DNA of 64,000 nucleotides from a virus: positions 111,699 to 175,698 of IMG/VR virus record IMGVR_UViG_3300028800_000060, one strand, 5' to 3'. The first letter of the stretch is position 1, and the number at the start of each line of letters is the position of its first letter. The notes under the pieces were generated by a model. That model had not been told where the DNA came from. It ran no database searches and saw only the letters and a list, made by a program, of their open reading frames with translations. A program made the position numbers and the translations under genes. Shown here piece after piece: positions 18,866-26,196 of this stretch.

Positions 18866-19072
18866 ATGACAAAAACTGGTAAGTGGATTATTGATCCTAT
18901 CATGCATCAAAATGAAATTGTAGGTGTGGATTTTATAGATGAAAATGGTCAAACCATTTCAGTAGGAGTCAACTTCAATTTTTCCGATTATATCACCATC
19001 TCAGGAGATGATTGTTTAATTATTATGCCATGGGCCACCAATAAGTGTTTAATTAAACATACGGATATTTGA
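18866..19072 (+). CDS. Small hypothetical protein sharing its C-terminus with hexapeptide copy 2
   Basis: This 68-residue protein has a strong GGAGGT site ten bases before its ATG. Its last 14 residues (PWATNKCLIKHTDI) recur almost unchanged at the end of the hexapeptide protein encoded immediately downstream (PWATNLCRIKHTDI). The DNA beyond both stops is also duplicated. The gene therefore marks one end of a duplication event. Confidence 0.65.
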   Translation: MTKTGKWIIDPIMHQNEIVGVDFIDENGQTISVGVNFNFSDYITISGDDCLIIMPWATNKCLIKHTDI

Positions 19073-19096
19073 TATCCCTTTTGTTTCTGATATACT
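19069..19096 (+). promoter_or_regulatory. Promoter, first copy of a duplicated module
   Basis: TTGATA (19069-19074), 16 bases, TATACT (19091-19096) with an upstream TG. The same module occurs at 19574-19601. Confidence 0.6.
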
Positions 19097-19115
19097 GTAA
19101 TTGAAAGCTCATTTT

Positions 19116-19577
19116 ATGACTCTAGAACAGTTACAACTCATGTTCCCCGATGCCACAAAAGAAACATGGCATCAGCATTCCCATGGATCCGGATGGATCT
19201 ATAATACGGCATATGTGGAACCCACGGCATATGTGGGTCCGGATGCTACGGTGTCCGGAAATGCCCGGGTATTAGAAAATGCCCGGGTATTAGAAAATGC
19301 TTGGGTATTCGGAAATGCTTGGGTATTCGGAAATGCTTGTGTATCCGGAAATGCTCAGGTATCAGGAAATGCTATTATACACGATAATACCTGGGTATTC
19401 GAAAATGCCTGGGTTTTTGAACATGCCGAGGTGTCCGAATACGCACGGGTATCAGGAAATGCTAGGGTATATGGATATGCGCATATAAACGGAGTTGTAC
19501 GGATATCTGGAGATAATAGTTTATTTATTAATCCATGGGCCACAAACTTATGTAGGATTAAACATACGGATATTTGA
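19116..19577 (+). CDS. Hexapeptide-repeat beta-helix protein, copy 2
   Basis: This 153-residue protein has the family cap (MTLEQLQLMFPDAT, WHQHSHGSGW) followed by about 15 six-residue units. It ends with a tail identical in pattern to that of the gene at 18866. Compared with copy 1, several units are duplicated in tandem (RVLENA twice, WVFGNA twice), direct evidence of repeat slippage or recombination. An in-frame TTG at 19101 is possible, but the conserved family start is the ATG at 19116. Confidence 0.8.
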   Translation: MTLEQLQLMFPDATKETWHQHSHGSGWIYNTAYVEPTAYVGPDATVSGNARVLENARVLENAWVFGNAWVFGNACVSGNAQVSGNAIIHDNTWVFENAWVFEHAEVSEYARVSGNARVYGYAHINGVVRISGDNSLFINPWATNLCRIKHTDI

Positions 19578-19601
19578 TATCCCTTTTGTTTCTGATATAC
19601 T
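19574..19601 (+). promoter_or_regulatory. Promoter, second copy of a duplicated module
   Basis: TTGATA, 16 bases, TATACT (19596-19601), identical to the module at 19069. It drives hexapeptide copy 3. Confidence 0.6.
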
Positions 19602-19615
19602 GTAATTGAAAGCTT

Positions 19616-20125
19616 ATGACACTACAACAATTGAAACAAAAATTCCTTGATGCCACTGAGGACACATGGCATCAGCACTCCAATGGGGGTGGATGGATCG
19701 AGAATACGGCATACGTTGAACCCACGTCCTTTGTGGGGCTGAATGCTTTGGTATTTGGATATGCCATAGTGGTCGAAAATGCCTGTGTGTTTGGAGACGC
19801 CTGTGTGTTCGGAAATGCCATGGTGGCCGGGTGTGCCATGGTATATGGAAATGCTCAGGTATCCGGAAATGCCCGGGTGTACAAAAACGCTTGTGTATAT
19901 GAAAATGCCCGGGTGTTTGGAGATGCCTTTGTATCTGGAAACGCCCGTGTGTACGGATATGCCTTTGTATATGGAGACGCCTGTGTGTCTGGAAATGCCC
20001 AGGTGTCATGCAGTGCCTGGGTATCCGGAAATGCCCGGGTTCTGGGAGATGCGCATGTAACCGGATTTGCCTGGGTATTCGGAGATGAGAGAATAACTTC
20101 TCTCATCGGAAAGTTTAAAGGATAA
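19616..20125 (+). CDS. Hexapeptide-repeat beta-helix protein, copy 3
   Basis: This 169-residue protein carries a more divergent cap (MTLQQLKQKFLDAT, WHQHSNGGGW, FVGLNA) and about 18 repeat units, many with cysteine at the exposed position (ACVFGDACVFG). It has no C-terminal domain. The PEP-CTERM-like gene starts three bases after its stop, so the two are probably one transcript. Confidence 0.8.
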   Translation: MTLQQLKQKFLDATEDTWHQHSNGGGWIENTAYVEPTSFVGLNALVFGYAIVVENACVFGDACVFGNAMVAGCAMVYGNAQVSGNARVYKNACVYENARVFGDAFVSGNARVYGYAFVYGDACVSGNAQVSCSAWVSGNARVLGDAHVTGFAWVFGDERITSLIGKFKG

Positions 20126-20128
20126 AAA

Positions 20129-20707
20129 ATGGTAAAGAAAATTTTACTCTCGTTGGTATTGGCATTTTCTTGCCTTGCCAATACCGAAACAATCCAATTT
20201 ACGGGTCCAACAACTGGAGCCAGCAATGGTTCTGTAGCTGTAGGCCCATACAATCTTATTATTGATGGTATAGCAACCACAGGTGTTTGTATAACATTTG
20301 ATGTGGATATTACTGCCGGTCAAATTTGGCAAGCAGAAACCAAAACTGTAACCGATTTCTCAAATTCCCAAACTCTGTTGGAAGCTGAATATTTAATCCA
20401 GCAATTTGCGACGTCAACCGATTGGGTGTATATCCATCAGGCAATTTGGGATACCCAAGAACCTGGCACATTTACGGATAATATTACCCTTGCCTGGTTA
20501 AGCCAGGCTCAAACCAATTATATTTTCGTGAATCCCAATTCGTTTTCGATTCAAGTACCAGTCCCAACAAATGCTTCCCAATTCTTCATTACTCAAAATG
20601 ATCCGCCTATTGGGAAAGTTCCAGAGATTACACCCTTCTCGTTGATTACGTTTGGGGGTTTTTGCATTAGTTTAGGTGTTTTTATTAGGAAATTGAGGAA
20701 AGCATAG
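20129..20707 (+). CDS. Exported protein with PEP-CTERM-like sorting tail
   Basis: This 192-residue protein has a Sec signal peptide (MVKKILLSLVLAFSCLA), a beta-rich mature domain, and a C-terminal tripartite signal. The signal consists of V-P-E (164-166), a hydrophobic helix from about 168 to 185, and basic RKLRKA at the end. This is the layout recognised by exosortase. The mature part (VAVGPYNLIIDG, ITAGQIWQAE, YIHQAIWDTQ) resembles PEP-CTERM proteins of Acidobacteriota and allied bacteria. A phage copy could be anchored or processed at the host surface and mask or alter it. The start is fixed by the signal peptide. Confidence 0.7.
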   Translation: MVKKILLSLVLAFSCLANTETIQFTGPTTGASNGSVAVGPYNLIIDGIATTGVCITFDVDITAGQIWQAETKTVTDFSNSQTLLEAEYLIQQFATSTDWVYIHQAIWDTQEPGTFTDNITLAWLSQAQTNYIFVNPNSFSIQVPVPTNASQFFITQNDPPIGKVPEITPFSLITFGGFCISLGVFIRKLRKA

Positions 20708-20944
20708 ATGGAAACCCCACGCAGGGAGATATATCTCGGCAAACCCTATGCTGTTTCGTATGTATCTCCCAAAGCAACGGAAAAGGAAATTATGGAAGCA
20801 AGACTCCAAAATTACATACATTTTCCTGATTTGGATTCTTATGTTATTCCTAGAAAGGAACCGGAAACTTTGCTTTTCAAACTTAAGGTTTACTGGGCAA
20901 CAATGCTCCGAGTCTTAAAAACTGGCCTGAAGCCAAAAGACTAG
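20708..20944 (+). CDS. Small hypothetical protein
   Basis: This 78-residue basic protein starts directly after the PEP-CTERM-like gene, with GAGGAAAG as ribosome binding site inside it. An amphipathic C-terminal region (LLFKLKVYWATMLRVLKTGLK) could lie on a membrane. Not recognised. The coupling suggests joint expression with the surface protein. Confidence 0.6.
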   Translation: METPRREIYLGKPYAVSYVSPKATEKEIMEARLQNYIHFPDLDSYVIPRKEPETLLFKLKVYWATMLRVLKTGLKPKD

Positions 20945-20978
20945 CATCTAATGCGTATTTAAAATCTAGATCCTTGCG

Positions 20979-20996
20979 ATTCCCAGACGATCCAAG
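20979..20996 (-). promoter_or_regulatory. 18-base shared element, inverted copy
   Basis: The complement reads CTTGGATCGTCTGGGAAT, the same 18 bases as at 24945-24962 and 36215-36232. It lies in the gap before the promoter at 21079. Confidence 0.6.
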
Positions 20997-21034
20997 CACG
21001 TTTTGAAATAAAAGACGTATATTGTCATAGGTCG

Positions 21035-21107
21035 AGCTTAAACTAGCATAAAATGAACGTTTTTTGTTAGTTTAAGCTTTGACATTCCAAGAAAAAAGTG
21101 AGATCAT
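21035..21107 (+). promoter_or_regulatory. Inverted repeat and leaderless promoter
   Basis: AGCTTAAACTA (21035-21045) and its exact complement (21068-21078) lie immediately before TTGACA (21079-21084), 17 bases and GATCAT (21102-21107). The ATG at 21115 follows 7 bases later. The hairpin could end the upstream transcript or bind a regulator. Confidence 0.6.
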
Positions 21108-21114
21108 GAATCTA

Positions 21115-21297
21115 ATGAGCGAAAATGAATGTGTGCCCGACCGAATGGTAATTGTCAATCTTCAGAGACTAACGAATCTGGTAGATTCATTGGTCCGAAA
21201 TAGTACAGATAACGGGCAAACAATGACTTGTTTTGCGGAAGATGTTGAGAATTTGGATATTTTTGTTGATCAGTTGATTAAGGAAAATCATGACTAA
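21115..21297 (+). CDS. Small hypothetical protein
   Basis: This 60-residue acidic helical protein starts at ATG 21115, the codon at the predicted transcription start; in-frame ATG 21106 and TTG 21079 lie in or before the -10 box and are unlikely. Its stop overlaps the next ATG by eight bases. Function unknown. Confidence 0.6.
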   Translation: MSENECVPDRMVIVNLQRLTNLVDSLVRNSTDNGQTMTCFAEDVENLDIFVDQLIKENHD

Positions 21298-21700
21298 TAA
21301 AGAACAGGTTCAAAAGAAATTAGATCCTTCTTTTTTCCCACGGCTTTGGTCTCTTGCCAATGACGCCGGAATGTTGGCTGTTTCTAAATTAGACGTTACT
21401 CCTATGGTTGTGACGGAGCGAACTAATCCGATGGATGATGCTTCACCTGTTCGCCGTTCTTGGTATGTGGGCGATGGAGTTTGTGGTTTTGCCTGGGTCA
21501 CGGTTCGACCCGGCGGATGCGCATTCGCTCGTTGGATGAAAGAAAACAAGCGGTGCGATATCGCCTATGGGGGAGGAATGCAGTTCTGGGTCCATTATTT
21601 CAACCAGTGCATGCAAAAGAAAGAGGCATATGCCGAGGCATTTGCGGAAGTTTTACGCCAATTTGGAATTAAGGCATATTCTGGTTCGAGGATGGATTAG
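21290..21700 (+). CDS. Hypothetical protein
   Basis: This 136-residue protein has AAGGAAAA before its ATG inside the previous gene. The sequence DGVCGFAWVTVRPGGCAFARWMKENKRCD has the look of a compact alpha-beta domain, and a conserved-looking YGGGMQFWVHYF follows. No family assigned. Long overlapping frames inside it are shadows. Confidence 0.65.
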   Translation: MTNKEQVQKKLDPSFFPRLWSLANDAGMLAVSKLDVTPMVVTERTNPMDDASPVRRSWYVGDGVCGFAWVTVRPGGCAFARWMKENKRCDIAYGGGMQFWVHYFNQCMQKKEAYAEAFAEVLRQFGIKAYSGSRMD

Positions 21701-21719
21701 TTTTCTTTGGAGAAATGAA

Positions 21720-21911
21720 ATGAGATTTATTTTACGTATCCTGATTGCATCGATGAATTTAAATGAAACCCATTTGGAAGAAATCTACATGATATCGCGG
21801 GGAACCAAATACGAAAACCGCTTTGCGGAAGTGAGGAAACAACAACGGATTGCGAGAAGTAAACTCCGAGATATTTTGGATGACATGATCGATGATGGTA
21901 CCGATACATAA
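21720..21911 (+). CDS. Small basic hypothetical protein
   Basis: This 63-residue protein starts at ATG 21720 after TTGGAGAAATGAA, which supplies a ribosome binding site. The sequence is helical and arginine-rich in the middle (RKQQRIARSKLRD) and acidic at the end. It could bind nucleic acid, but no domain is recognised. Confidence 0.55.
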   Translation: MRFILRILIASMNLNETHLEEIYMISRGTKYENRFAEVRKQQRIARSKLRDILDDMIDDGTDT

Positions 21912-21934
21912 GAGAAGATCTATTTAGTACTCCA

Positions 21935-22144
21935 ATGCCAAACATCAAAGAACAGATGGCCAAAAGGTTCGAATTGATCCAGCGCCTGGAAAACCTTCGC
22001 ACAGGTAATGATGAGCAGGATAAATTGGTTAACCTATTAATTGAATTTCTGGTTGACCGAGAAATACAGATGATGGCGTTGGATGAATCTCTTCATGAAT
22101 TAGATACGGTGATTAAGACCATCATAAATCGAAATAGGGAGTGA
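21935..22144 (+). CDS. Small helical hypothetical protein
   Basis: This 69-residue protein is almost entirely helical with heptad-like leucines, so it is probably a coiled-coil dimer. No clear ribosome binding site precedes the ATG. Its stop lies inside the GGGAGT-GAAA-ACTCCC hairpin that closes this transcription unit. Confidence 0.55.
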   Translation: MPNIKEQMAKRFELIQRLENLRTGNDEQDKLVNLLIEFLVDREIQMMALDESLHELDTVIKTIINRNRE

Positions 22145-22152
22145 AAACTCCC
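22137..22152 (+). terminator. GNRA-loop hairpin at unit end
   Basis: GGGAGT (22137-22142), loop GAAA, ACTCCC (22147-22152). There is no T-run, so it may be a weak terminator or RNA stabiliser. The palindrome GTTATTATAAC follows after 8 bases. Confidence 0.5.
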
Positions 22153-22160
22153 AAGACTGT

Positions 22161-22210
22161 GTTATTATAACAAACTCCTTCTTGTTTCCTTTCTCTAGAG
22201 ATGCTATCAT
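22161..22210 (+). promoter_or_regulatory. GTTATTATAAC palindrome and promoter
   Basis: The palindrome (22161-22171) lies 10 bases before TTGTTT (22182-22187), then 17 bases and TATCAT (22205-22210). The ATG is 20 bases further on at 22231. Confidence 0.65.
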
Positions 22211-22230
22211 CTGTATTGTAAGAGAAAGAT

Positions 22231-22506
22231 ATGACACATCCTTTCCTAGAAAATAAGTACACAAACGCATATTTCGGAATCATCAATAAGGCAAAGGAAC
22301 AAAAAAGAAATAAGAAAATGGGCATTAAAACGGAAAGACATCATATTATTCCGAAATGTATGGGTGGAACGAAAAGGATTAGGTTAACCATCAAAGAACA
22401 CCGAGTATGCCATCGGCTGTTAGTTGCCATGGTTAACGAAGCTGTGATAAAGGAAAAACTGAAAGCCGCGGTTTTCTCGTTTAATCCTGGGCGATATAAG
22501 GAATAA
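22231..22506 (+). CDS. HNH-like protein (short homing-endonuclease type)
   Basis: This 91-residue protein contains ERHHIIPKCMGG and, 13 residues later, KEHRVCHRLL. This is the His-His...His pattern of phage HNH proteins of the type that read HHIIP-x-GG...LT-x-EH-x-xCH. The usual DNA-binding modules after the HNH core are missing, so it is either a minimal nickase or a shortened homing endonuclease. It has its own promoter with palindrome. Activity is unproven. Confidence 0.65.
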   Translation: MTHPFLENKYTNAYFGIINKAKEQKRNKKMGIKTERHHIIPKCMGGTKRIRLTIKEHRVCHRLLVAMVNEAVIKEKLKAAVFSFNPGRYKE

Positions 22507-22511
22507 TTACC

Positions 22512-22697
22512 ATGCAAGATCCGCTGACATCCGAAGAATTGGAATTATATACTCGGAGTTGTGAGGATAATATCCGTTGTATGTCGGCTTTCGCGCTAGC
22601 CAACGGTTACACAATTTCGGAAAACGATGAAATGTCTCTTGGACGGATGATATTGAGTGTTATCTGGGCAAAAAGAAATTTGCGGAAATGTCTTTGA
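22512..22697 (+). CDS. Small acidic hypothetical protein
   Basis: This 61-residue acidic helical protein starts five bases after the HNH-like gene and is preceded by AAGGAA. It ends in a basic RNLRKCL. The -35 box of the helicase promoter overlaps its last codons. Not recognised. Confidence 0.55.
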   Translation: MQDPLTSEELELYTRSCEDNIRCMSAFALANGYTISENDEMSLGRMILSVIWAKRNLRKCL

Positions 22698-22722
22698 CAT
22701 TCCTGTTATTTTTTGAGACAAT
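22694..22722 (+). promoter_or_regulatory. Sigma70-like promoter, leaderless spacing
   Basis: TTGACA (22694-22699), 17 bases, GACAAT (22717-22722). The helicase ATG at 22728 follows after 5 bases. Confidence 0.7.
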
Positions 22723-22727
22723 TAATT

Positions 22728-24377
22728 ATGTCAGAAAAACGTACTGTGACGCTTTCGCCGCAACAATCAGCGGTATTGGATTTCGCGTCTAAGACGGGTC
22801 GCGGTAATTGTCTGATTACCGCAGTTGCTGGTAGCGGAAAGACTTTCACTCTCGTCGAATGTCTTCCTCAGTTGGAAGGATATATCGCTGTGTGTGCTTA
22901 CAACACTTCGATAGCCGGTGAGATGGAAGCAAAAGTGGAATCCATCACGTTTCCTGATGGTACCCGTTGCTACGTGGGTACAGTACATCGTTTCGGACGC
23001 AAAGCACTTGCAAAGGCCTTTCCGAAAGGAAAGCTTCCTGCTAGGGGAGAGAAATCAAAGATCGACCAGATGATGGATACGATCATCCATCCCAGAACAA
23101 GGTCAAAAGGTGTTCCTAAGCATCTGCAAAGTTTTGTCCGCAAAGCCTACAATTTGGCACGGCAGCAGGGTGCGGGAGTATTATCCGAATTCGCATTCAT
23201 AGATTATGCCGCGTGGCTCAATATGGTCGAACATTTCGACCTGCGCGATGAATTTGCCAATTCCGATGGTGATCTTCCCTTAGATGTTGAACAGTTAGTC
23301 CGCGAAGGAATCAATTACACAGTTCTCCTTATTAAGTACGGGATTCACATCCTCGATAAGATCTGGGATTTTGAGGACATGATTTATGCTGTCCTTTATT
23401 TGAATCTTCGTGTAGAACCTAACAACTGGGTTCTCGTGGATGAAGTCCAGGACATAAATCCCACTAGGCGCGCGTTGATTAAGAAAATGCTCGCCGTGGG
23501 AGGACGAGCCATCTTTGTTGGTGATCCTCATCAAGCAATTTATGGATTCACCGGCGCCGATGCAAAGAGTTTCGAGAATATCCGTAAAGAATTCGATTGC
23601 ACTGATTTGCCGCTTACGTGGTCTTTCCGTTGTGCTAAGTCTGTTGTTCGTTTTGTCCAACAATGGGTGAGCCATATCGAATCTCATCCCGATGCTCCTG
23701 AGGGTGAAGTAATCAGTATGACTGAAGAAGAATTGTGGCAAGATGAACCGAAAGGTATCAACATTGACACGAAACAGGAAGTTAAAATTGCATCTTTGAA
23801 CGTAAAGGATGCAATCCTTTGCCGCAACAATGCACCGTTGGTTGATCTATTTTTCGCCCTTTTGAAGAAGGGAATCGCGTCACATATTGAAGGCAAGGAT
23901 ATCTCGGACAAGTTTGTGAAATTGGCTTCCCGATGGCCGGCCGTCAAGACGTTGACCGCATTGGAAAATAAGATTATCGAATATAAAGAGCGCCAAATCC
24001 AAAAGGGCTTACAGAGCGGTCGGGAAGATAAAGCCGCAGACATCGCCGATGTGGCTGATGCTGTGCTAGCAGTCATTTCGGGCATGCCACGTGGAAGCTC
24101 AGTTGAGAATCTAAGGACTCGCATACTTTCGATGTTCGAAAAGGAAGATGGAAAGAAGATGCCGAGTGTTACTCTCACCACGATTCATAAGTCCAAGGGA
24201 CGTGAATGGCAACGTGTTTTTTGGTATGGACGCAATCGTTGGAATCCTAGCAGTTATGCGCGCCAAGACTGGCAGATGGAACAAGAAACAAATTTGATGT
24301 ATGTGGCGGGAACGCGTGCAATGACCACGTTGATTGATATTCATGTTCCCGTACCGCCAGTAAGGAGATTCAAGTAA
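22728..24377 (+). CDS. UvrD/Rep-type superfamily 1 DNA helicase
   Basis: This 549-residue protein has Walker A AGSGKT (34-39), motif II DEVQD (238-242), GDPHQAIYGFTGAD (motif III), LTWSFRC (motif IV), TTIHKSKGREW (motif V) and YVAGTRA (motif VI). This is the full SF1A set. It is shorter than bacterial UvrD (about 720 residues), with reduced accessory subdomains. The ATG at 22728 matches the promoter position; an in-frame TTG at 22713 lies before the -10 box. It probably acts in phage DNA replication or recombination, where T4 uses Dda and UvsW. Confidence 0.9.
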   Translation: MSEKRTVTLSPQQSAVLDFASKTGRGNCLITAVAGSGKTFTLVECLPQLEGYIAVCAYNTSIAGEMEAKVESITFPDGTRCYVGTVHRFGRKALAKAFPKGKLPARGEKSKIDQMMDTIIHPRTRSKGVPKHLQSFVRKAYNLARQQGAGVLSEFAFIDYAAWLNMVEHFDLRDEFANSDGDLPLDVEQLVREGINYTVLLIKYGIHILDKIWDFEDMIYAVLYLNLRVEPNNWVLVDEVQDINPTRRALIKKMLAVGGRAIFVGDPHQAIYGFTGADAKSFENIRKEFDCTDLPLTWSFRCAKSVVRFVQQWVSHIESHPDAPEGEVISMTEEELWQDEPKGINIDTKQEVKIASLNVKDAILCRNNAPLVDLFFALLKKGIASHIEGKDISDKFVKLASRWPAVKTLTALENKIIEYKERQIQKGLQSGREDKAADIADVADAVLAVISGMPRGSSVENLRTRILSMFEKEDGKKMPSVTLTTIHKSKGREWQRVFWYGRNRWNPSSYARQDWQMEQETNLMYVAGTRAMTTLIDIHVPVPPVRRFK

Positions 24378-24394
24378 TATTGACTGGGGAGACT

Positions 24395-24472
24395 ATGCAA
24401 ACAAAGAGATACTGGATTAGCCATTGTATGGCATATCCTAGCCTAAAACCGTTTTGTAAGGAGAAAATATGA
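24395..24472 (+). CDS. Possible 25-residue peptide
   Basis: ATG 24395 opens a 25-codon frame after GGGGAG. Its TGA overlaps the next ATG (ATGA), a sign of coupling. The peptide has two cysteines and is basic. The short length and tight ribosome-site spacing keep this tentative. Confidence 0.3.
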   Translation: MQTKRYWISHCMAYPSLKPFCKEKI

Positions 24473-24675
24473 TTCTAAAATCGTTTGTGTGGATTCTATT
24501 TACGTTTTTTTGGTGTTGGGTTACCAAGTTTATCGGTGATCGGTTGGAGGAGAAAAGTTTCTTTTGGTGGATTTTTAACGAATTCAATTTCTTTTTACTC
24601 CTCGTGCTATTCGGAAGCACGCTTTGGTTTCTGGTAGCTGTGGGTACTTGGATGTGGCCGATTCTCTGGAGTTAA
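24469..24675 (+). CDS. Small membrane protein
   Basis: This 68-residue protein is preceded by an ideal AAGGAG site. It has two predicted membrane helices (about 4-22 and 36-62) separated by a charged loop (GDRLEEK), and is very rich in Phe and Trp. Its small size and position among early genes suggest a role at the host inner membrane, such as a pore, superinfection factor or lysis helper. None of these can be chosen from sequence. Confidence 0.6.
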   Translation: MILKSFVWILFTFFWCWVTKFIGDRLEEKSFFWWIFNEFNFFLLLVLFGSTLWFLVAVGTWMWPILWS

Positions 24676-24676
24676 T

Positions 24677-24832
24677 ATGACTATGACTGTTAACGTCTCA
24701 ATCGCAAAGGGATTAGGGTACTGTATTGGTCAGAATTTGTATTTCGGTGGTCAATATTACAAAATCGACGCCAAGTATCCTGTTTACGAAAACGGCCGGC
24801 TTACCAGTTACAATGTGATCCTCAGGAAGTAA
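24677..24832 (+). CDS. Small hypothetical protein
   Basis: This 51-residue protein starts one base after the stop of the membrane protein, with TCTGGAG as a ribosome binding site. It looks like a small beta domain (LYFGGQYYKIDAKYPVYENG). Not recognised. Confidence 0.5.
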   Translation: MTMTVNVSIAKGLGYCIGQNLYFGGQYYKIDAKYPVYENGRLTSYNVILRK

Positions 24833-24838
24833 CCGTAT

Positions 24839-24872
24839 CCCCGGGAAACCGGGGTTACAGTGTTATAATAAC
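24839..24872 (+). terminator. GAAA-loop hairpin followed by GTTATAATAAC
   Basis: CCCCGG (24839-24844), GAAA, CCGGGG (24849-24854), then the palindrome at 24862-24872. The layout is that of other unit boundaries, but no promoter follows closely. Confidence 0.5.
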
Positions 24873-24881
24873 GCAAACTTG

Positions 24882-24962
24882 AGACGATCCAAGACGTCTT
24901 TGGCCTTTAGCGTGTTATATATCGCTGATATGACGGTAAAGTGTCTTGGATCGTCTGGGAAT
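24882..24962 (+). promoter_or_regulatory. Inverted repeat and 18-base shared element upstream of gp13
   Basis: AGACGATCCAAGAC (24882-24895) is the exact complement of 24943-24956. The second arm lies within CTTGGATCGTCTGGGAAT (24945-24962), which recurs at 36215 and, inverted, at 20979. It could be an operator or a transcript hairpin. Confidence 0.55.
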
Positions 24963-24982
24963 ACAAAGAATTGTATACAAAG

Positions 24983-24989
24983 ATAAATA
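24983..24989 (+). promoter_or_regulatory. T4-type late promoter core (ATAAATA)
   Basis: It ends 5 bases before the gp13 ATG, the spacing that would put the transcript start on the start codon. Confidence 0.6.
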
Positions 24990-24994
24990 TCACT

Positions 24995-25729
24995 ATGCAA
25001 CCAAATTCACGCGCAACATTTACGGATTACTGTTTAGGAAAATTAGGCCAAGGAATTGTTCATATCGAAATTACCCCAGCCCAAGCCGATGCTTGCATTG
25101 ATGATGCCCTAACACTATTCCGAGAATACCATTATGAAGCTACACAACGGACATACCTGAAGCACCAAATAACTGCCACTGATTTGGTAAACCATTGGAT
25201 TCCTTGTGATGATTCGATTATGTCGGTTATCAGAGTAGTGCAGGCGAATGAAGGAAATTTAAATATTTTTGATGTTCGTTACCAACTCCGACTACAAGAT
25301 TTTTACAATTTCTCCAACGTGTCGATGCAACATTTTGTTATTACTATGGAGAAATTAAGCCTCCTAGATTGGCTATTAAATCCGGAACCTACAATTTCTT
25401 TTGAACGGCTATCTAACCGAATTTATGTTAATGCCGATTGGAGTTCTCGCGTTCAACAGGGCGATTTCTTTATCTTCGAAGTATACCAATGGTTAGATGA
25501 AATCTCATATCCTAGGATTTGGACGGATAAGTGGTTAAAAGCCTATGCCACGTGCCTTATGAGGATTCAGTGGGGATCGAATACCAAGAAGTTTAATGGA
25601 ATTCAAACTTTAGGTGGTGTCGTACTCAACGGCCAGCAAATATATGATGAGGGTATGGAAGAAAAGGAAAAATTGGAAGATATTCTTTATCGTGATTACC
25701 AACGTCCAATTCGGCTATTTATCGGATAA
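24995..25729 (+). CDS. gp13: Neck protein gp13
   Basis: This 244-residue protein matches the T4 gp13 family (309 residues in T4). Typical segments are FTDYCLGKLG near the start, IDDALTLFREYHYEATQRTYLKHQITA, and WTDKWLKAYATCLMRIQWG in the C-terminal half. Gp13 sits between the portal and the tail. The start at 24995 is set by the family N-terminus and the late promoter. In relatives gp13 is followed directly by gp14; here gp14 is at 47735, so the pair has been separated by 22 kb of accessory DNA. Confidence 0.85.
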   Translation: MQPNSRATFTDYCLGKLGQGIVHIEITPAQADACIDDALTLFREYHYEATQRTYLKHQITATDLVNHWIPCDDSIMSVIRVVQANEGNLNIFDVRYQLRLQDFYNFSNVSMQHFVITMEKLSLLDWLLNPEPTISFERLSNRIYVNADWSSRVQQGDFFIFEVYQWLDEISYPRIWTDKWLKAYATCLMRIQWGSNTKKFNGIQTLGGVVLNGQQIYDEGMEEKEKLEDILYRDYQRPIRLFIG

Positions 25730-25731
25730 TA

Positions 25732-25899
25732 ATGATAACTCAAGAAAACCTAATCAACGAATTGACCATTATTCTTTCCTCAGCCGGACAAATGGTAGAA
25801 GAAACCAAAGAGGATTACAATCTGAATGATTTATTACAAGAAATCCGAGAAGCAATAAATCGGATTATGTATCCTGATTTACCACCCATCATAACTTGA
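25732..25899 (+). CDS. Small helical protein after gp13
   Basis: This 55-residue acidic helical protein (ELTIILSSAGQMVEETKED) starts two bases after the gp13 stop. Its TGA overlaps the -35 box of the next promoter. It probably shares the gp13 transcript and may be a small virion or assembly protein. No family known. Confidence 0.5.
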   Translation: MITQENLINELTIILSSAGQMVEETKEDYNLNDLLQEIREAINRIMYPDLPPIIT

Positions 25900-25925
25900 C
25901 ATTCCTTTTGAGGTTATGCTACACT
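25896..25925 (+). promoter_or_regulatory. Sigma70-like promoter with extended -10
   Basis: TTGACA (25896-25901), 18 bases, TGC-TACACT (-10 at 25920-25925). A leader with AAAGGAG precedes the ATG at 25960. Confidence 0.7.
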
Positions 25926-25959
25926 TTAAGAGTAGTTGATCTCAAAAGGAGTTGTTACT

Positions 25960-26196
25960 ATGTTTTCGACGCCGAAACTTATAACTCTCAACCGCACCCT
26001 GGCAGTCCATTTGCGGTCGGTTATTGTTAAAGTCTCATCTTTCACCGGCCTCTGGCAGGATGGATTTCGGGATGAAGTGAAATACAAGATCACCGCGATT
26101 CATTTCCCCGAAAGCGTGTGGGTCCCTTCTGATGACCAGCCGGTCATCTCGTTCAAGAAAACCGCAATCGTTTCGGAACAGGATGTCAAATGCTGA
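25960..26196 (+). CDS. Small hypothetical protein
   Basis: This 78-residue protein has an AAAGGAG site ten bases before its ATG. It is basic and beta-rich (RSVIVKVSSFTG, VKYKITAIHFPESVWV). Its stop overlaps the SprT-like gene by seven bases, so the two are probably made together. Function unknown. Confidence 0.6.
   Translation: MFSTPKLITLNRTLAVHLRSVIVKVSSFTGLWQDGFRDEVKYKITAIHFPESVWVPSDDQPVISFKKTAIVSEQDVKC

Noticed and set aside
19116-20125. CRISPR array suggested by short regular repeats
   Set aside because: The 18-base units are coding, directly adjacent and without spacers.
21567-21719. Longer version of the gene at 21720
   Set aside because: The upstream extension lies within the gene at 21290 in another phase; ATG 21720 has a ribosome site.
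23295-24181. Minus-strand frames opposite the helicase
   Set aside because: The helicase has all SF1 motifs; the opposite frames have no start signals.
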